DNA from: Leclercia sp. UBA7405
GTDB lineage: Bacteria > Pseudomonadota > Gammaproteobacteria > Enterobacterales > Enterobacteriaceae
Assembly: GCA_002469605.1 (NCBI GenBank)
Contig: DKMV01000327.1
Span: forward strand, 631-8,679
DNA length: 8,049 nucleotides
Direction: 5' to 3'
Shown: in pieces, positions 6,700 to 8,049 of the stretch
Position numbering within the stretch: position 1 is the stretch's first letter
How the letters are laid out: every line of letters begins with the position of its first letter
Notes under the pieces: generated by a model
Told to the model about the DNA's origin: nothing
Database searches by the model: none
What the model saw: only the letters and a program-made list of their open reading frames with translations
Position numbers and translations under genes: made by a program

Positions 6700-7251
6700 A
6701 TGAAGCTAATGTTTGCATCGGATATTCACGGCTCGCTGCCCGCAACCGAACGCGTGCTGGAGCGTTTTGCCCAAAGCGGTGCGCAATGGCTGATAATTCT
6801 GGGTGATGTGCTCAACCACGGTCCGCGCAATGCCCTGCCCGAAGGGTATGCCCCGGCGCAGGTAGCAGAACGCCTTAACCCCATTGCGTCGCGTATTATT
6901 GCCGTGCGCGGCAATTGCGACAGCGAAGTGGATCAGATGCTGCTCCATTTCCCCCTTACCGCCCCCTGGCAGCAGATCCTGCTGGAAAACCGCCGCCTGT
7001 TTTTGACCCACGGTCATCTGTTTGGCGCGGAAAAAGAGCCGCCGCTGAATGCTGGCGATGTGCTGGTTTACGGTCATACTCATATTCCGGTGGCGGAAAA
7101 GCGCGGCGAGATAGTCCACTTCAACCCCGGTTCAGTCAGCATTCCAAAAGGGGGCTTCCCGGCGAGTTACGGCATGCTGGAAGGAAGCCATTTGTGCGTT
7201 ATGGCGCTGAATGATAATCAGGTTATTGCGCAGACCGAGATTAATCCGTAA
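6700..7251 (+). CDS. yfcE: YfcE, calcineurin-like metallophosphodiesterase
   Basis: Cytosolic binuclear-metal phosphodiesterase of the MPP/YfcE superfamily; the E. coli enzyme is Mn-dependent and hydrolyses artificial phosphodiesters, with no firm natural substrate. The 183 residues are one short of E. coli YfcE. All metal ligand motifs are present in order: DIHGS with Asp8 and His10, GDVLNHG with Asp36 and catalytic-loop Asn39-His40, GNCD with Asn72, THGH with His104, and YGHTH with His126 and His128. The conserved NPGSVS follows near residue 145. The start is fixed by AAGGAG at 6 nt. It is the middle gene of the plus-strand yfcF-yfcE-yfcD row, 56 nt before yfcD, and may have its own promoter. 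Confidence 0.96.
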   Translation: MKLMFASDIHGSLPATERVLERFAQSGAQWLIILGDVLNHGPRNALPEGYAPAQVAERLNPIASRIIAVRGNCDSEVDQMLLHFPLTAPWQQILLENRRLFLTHGHLFGAEKEPPLNAGDVLVYGHTHIPVAEKRGEIVHFNPGSVSIPKGGFPASYGMLEGSHLCVMALNDNQVIAQTEINP

Positions 7252-7307
7252 GTTACACCCCAACCGTAAACGCGCCGCGAGAGCGCTTAATAGAGAAGGT
7301 TTCCCCG

Positions 7308-7850
7308 ATGGTGGAGCAGAGTCATTTGGCAAGTACAGAGTGGGTTGATATTGTCAGCGAAGACAACGAGGTGATTGCACAGGCGAGCCGCGAGCAGATG
7401 CGCGCGCAGCGTTTGCGTCATCGCGCAACCTATATCGTTGTGCATGATGGGATGGGTAAAATTCTGGTTCAGCGCCGTACAGAAATAAAAGATTTCATGC
7501 CGGGGATGCTCGATGCCACCGCTGGCGGCGTGGTGCAGGCCGATGAGCAGCTTCTTGACTCTGCGCGCCGCGAAGCGGAAGAGGAGCTGGGGATCGCCGG
7601 CGTTCCCTTCGCCGAACACGGCCAGTTCTATTTTGAAGACGAGCACTGCCGCGTGTGGGGCAGCTTGTTTAGCTGTGTCTCCCACGGCCCCTTCGCCCTG
7701 CAGGAGGAGGAGGTCAGCGAGGTGAGCTGGATGACGCCAGAAGAGATCACCACCCGCTGTGATGAGTTTACCGCCGACTCCCTGAAGGCGCTGGCGCTGT
7801 GGATGAGCCGCAATGCCAGCAACGAGCCGGCGAAAAAAGAAGAAGCCTGA
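7308..7850 (+). CDS. yfcD: YfcD, Nudix hydrolase
   Basis: Predicted cytosolic Nudix hydrolase, cleaving a nucleoside diphosphate linked to another moiety; the true substrate is unknown. It belongs to the branch resembling isopentenyl-diphosphate isomerase in fold, but the full Nudix box argues for hydrolysis. The box is perfect at residues 74-96: Gly74, Glu80, Arg88-Glu89, Glu92-Glu93, Gly95, ending in Ile96. Nearly all of the 180 residues match E. coli YfcD, with divergence at the extreme ends, including a charged C-terminal tail. The start is ATG 7308 with AAGG at about 8 nt; the GTG right after it would give the MEQ N-terminus known from E. coli and cannot be excluded. It is the last gene before the bidirectional terminator. 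Confidence 0.95.
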   Translation: MVEQSHLASTEWVDIVSEDNEVIAQASREQMRAQRLRHRATYIVVHDGMGKILVQRRTEIKDFMPGMLDATAGGVVQADEQLLDSARREAEEELGIAGVPFAEHGQFYFEDEHCRVWGSLFSCVSHGPFALQEEEVSEVSWMTPEEITTRCDEFTADSLKALALWMSRNASNEPAKKEEA

Positions 7851-7869
7851 CCGCTATTTTGCAGGCAAT

Positions 7870-7899
7870 AAAAAAGGCGACCAGATGGTCGCCTTTTTT
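7870..7899. terminator. Bidirectional Rho-independent terminator between yfcD and pta
   Basis: GGCGACC (7876-7882) and GGTCGCC (7887-7893) form a 7-bp stem with loop AGAT, flanked by six A (7870-7875) and six T (7894-7899). The symmetry makes it an intrinsic terminator for both converging genes. It begins 20 nt after the yfcD stop and ends 12 nt from the pta stop. Confidence 0.93.
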
Positions 7900-7911
7900 G
7901 CACTGTAAAGC

Positions 7912-8049
7912 TTACTGCTGCTGTGAAGACTGGATCGCGGTCAGGGCGATGGTGTAGACGATGTCGTCTACCAGCGCGCCACGAGACAGGTCGTTCACCG
8001 GCTTGCGCATACCCTGCAGCATCGGCCCGATGGAGATCAGGTCGGCAGA
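7912..8049 (-). CDS. pta: Pta, phosphate acetyltransferase (C-terminal end only)
   Basis: Interconverts acetyl-CoA plus phosphate and acetyl phosphate plus CoA, the first step of the Pta-AckA acetate pathway. Only the last 45 residues and the TAA stop are in the window; the rest lies beyond base 8049. The segment reads [20 protein letters not shown], then [20 protein letters not shown] and SSQQQ, nearly identical to the E. coli Pta C-terminus, which belongs to the catalytic PTA_PTB domain. It faces yfcD across the bidirectional terminator. The ackA-pta promoter side is out of view. Confidence 0.95.
   Translation of the reverse strand, partial: SADLISIGPMLQGMRKPVNDLSRGALVDDIVYTIALTAIQSSQQQ

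Overview
This is a conserved chromosomal backbone segment from a member of the Enterobacterales. Almost every protein can be recognised as a close relative of an Escherichia coli K-12 protein from the hisJQMP-yfcH-folX-yfcG-yfcF-yfcE-yfcD-pta neighbourhood. The sequence is GC-rich for an enteric, judged by eye rather than counted. Two gene-content differences from K-12, as I recall that locus, together with a CCCTCTCCC-type intergenic repeat, suggest an Enterobacter/Klebsiella-like relative rather than E. coli. The species cannot be fixed from this window.

Layout. (1) 1-2925, plus strand: the histidine ABC transporter, comprising the 3' part of hisJ (periplasmic binding protein), a GC-rich hairpin in the hisJ-hisQ gap, then tightly packed hisQ, hisM and hisP. 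(2) 2926-3323: about 400 bp without a gene, filled with palindromes: a bulged hairpin, a branched element holding three small GGA-loop hairpins, a perfect 15-bp hairpin, and a common CCCTCTCCC/GGGAGAGGG hairpin. (3) 3324-5864, minus strand: yfcG, folX, yfcH and a GNAT acetyltransferase, closely spaced and probably co-transcribed. (4) 5865-6000: divergent promoter region between two glutathione-transferase-fold genes, with a perfect 11-bp inverted repeat bracketing the likely yfcF promoter. (5) 6001-7850, plus strand: yfcF, yfcE (metallophosphoesterase) and yfcD (Nudix hydrolase). (6) 7870-7899: a symmetric bidirectional terminator. (7) 7912-8049, minus strand: the last 45 codons of pta.

How the genes work together. 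HisJ captures L-histidine in the periplasm and HisQ-HisM-(HisP)2 moves it across the inner membrane using ATP. The yfc genes encode small soluble enzymes (two GST-fold proteins, an SDR-like protein, a pterin epimerase, a phosphodiesterase and a Nudix hydrolase). They are probably neighbours rather than one pathway. Pta belongs to acetate/acetyl-phosphate metabolism.

No defence system, mobile element with a transposase, CRISPR array, tRNA or rRNA was seen. The observation most worth following is the GGA-hairpin array downstream of hisP. One of its hairpins matches, as I recall it, the in vitro selected CsrA-binding consensus almost exactly, and all three hairpins present GGA in the loop only on the hisP-sense strand.
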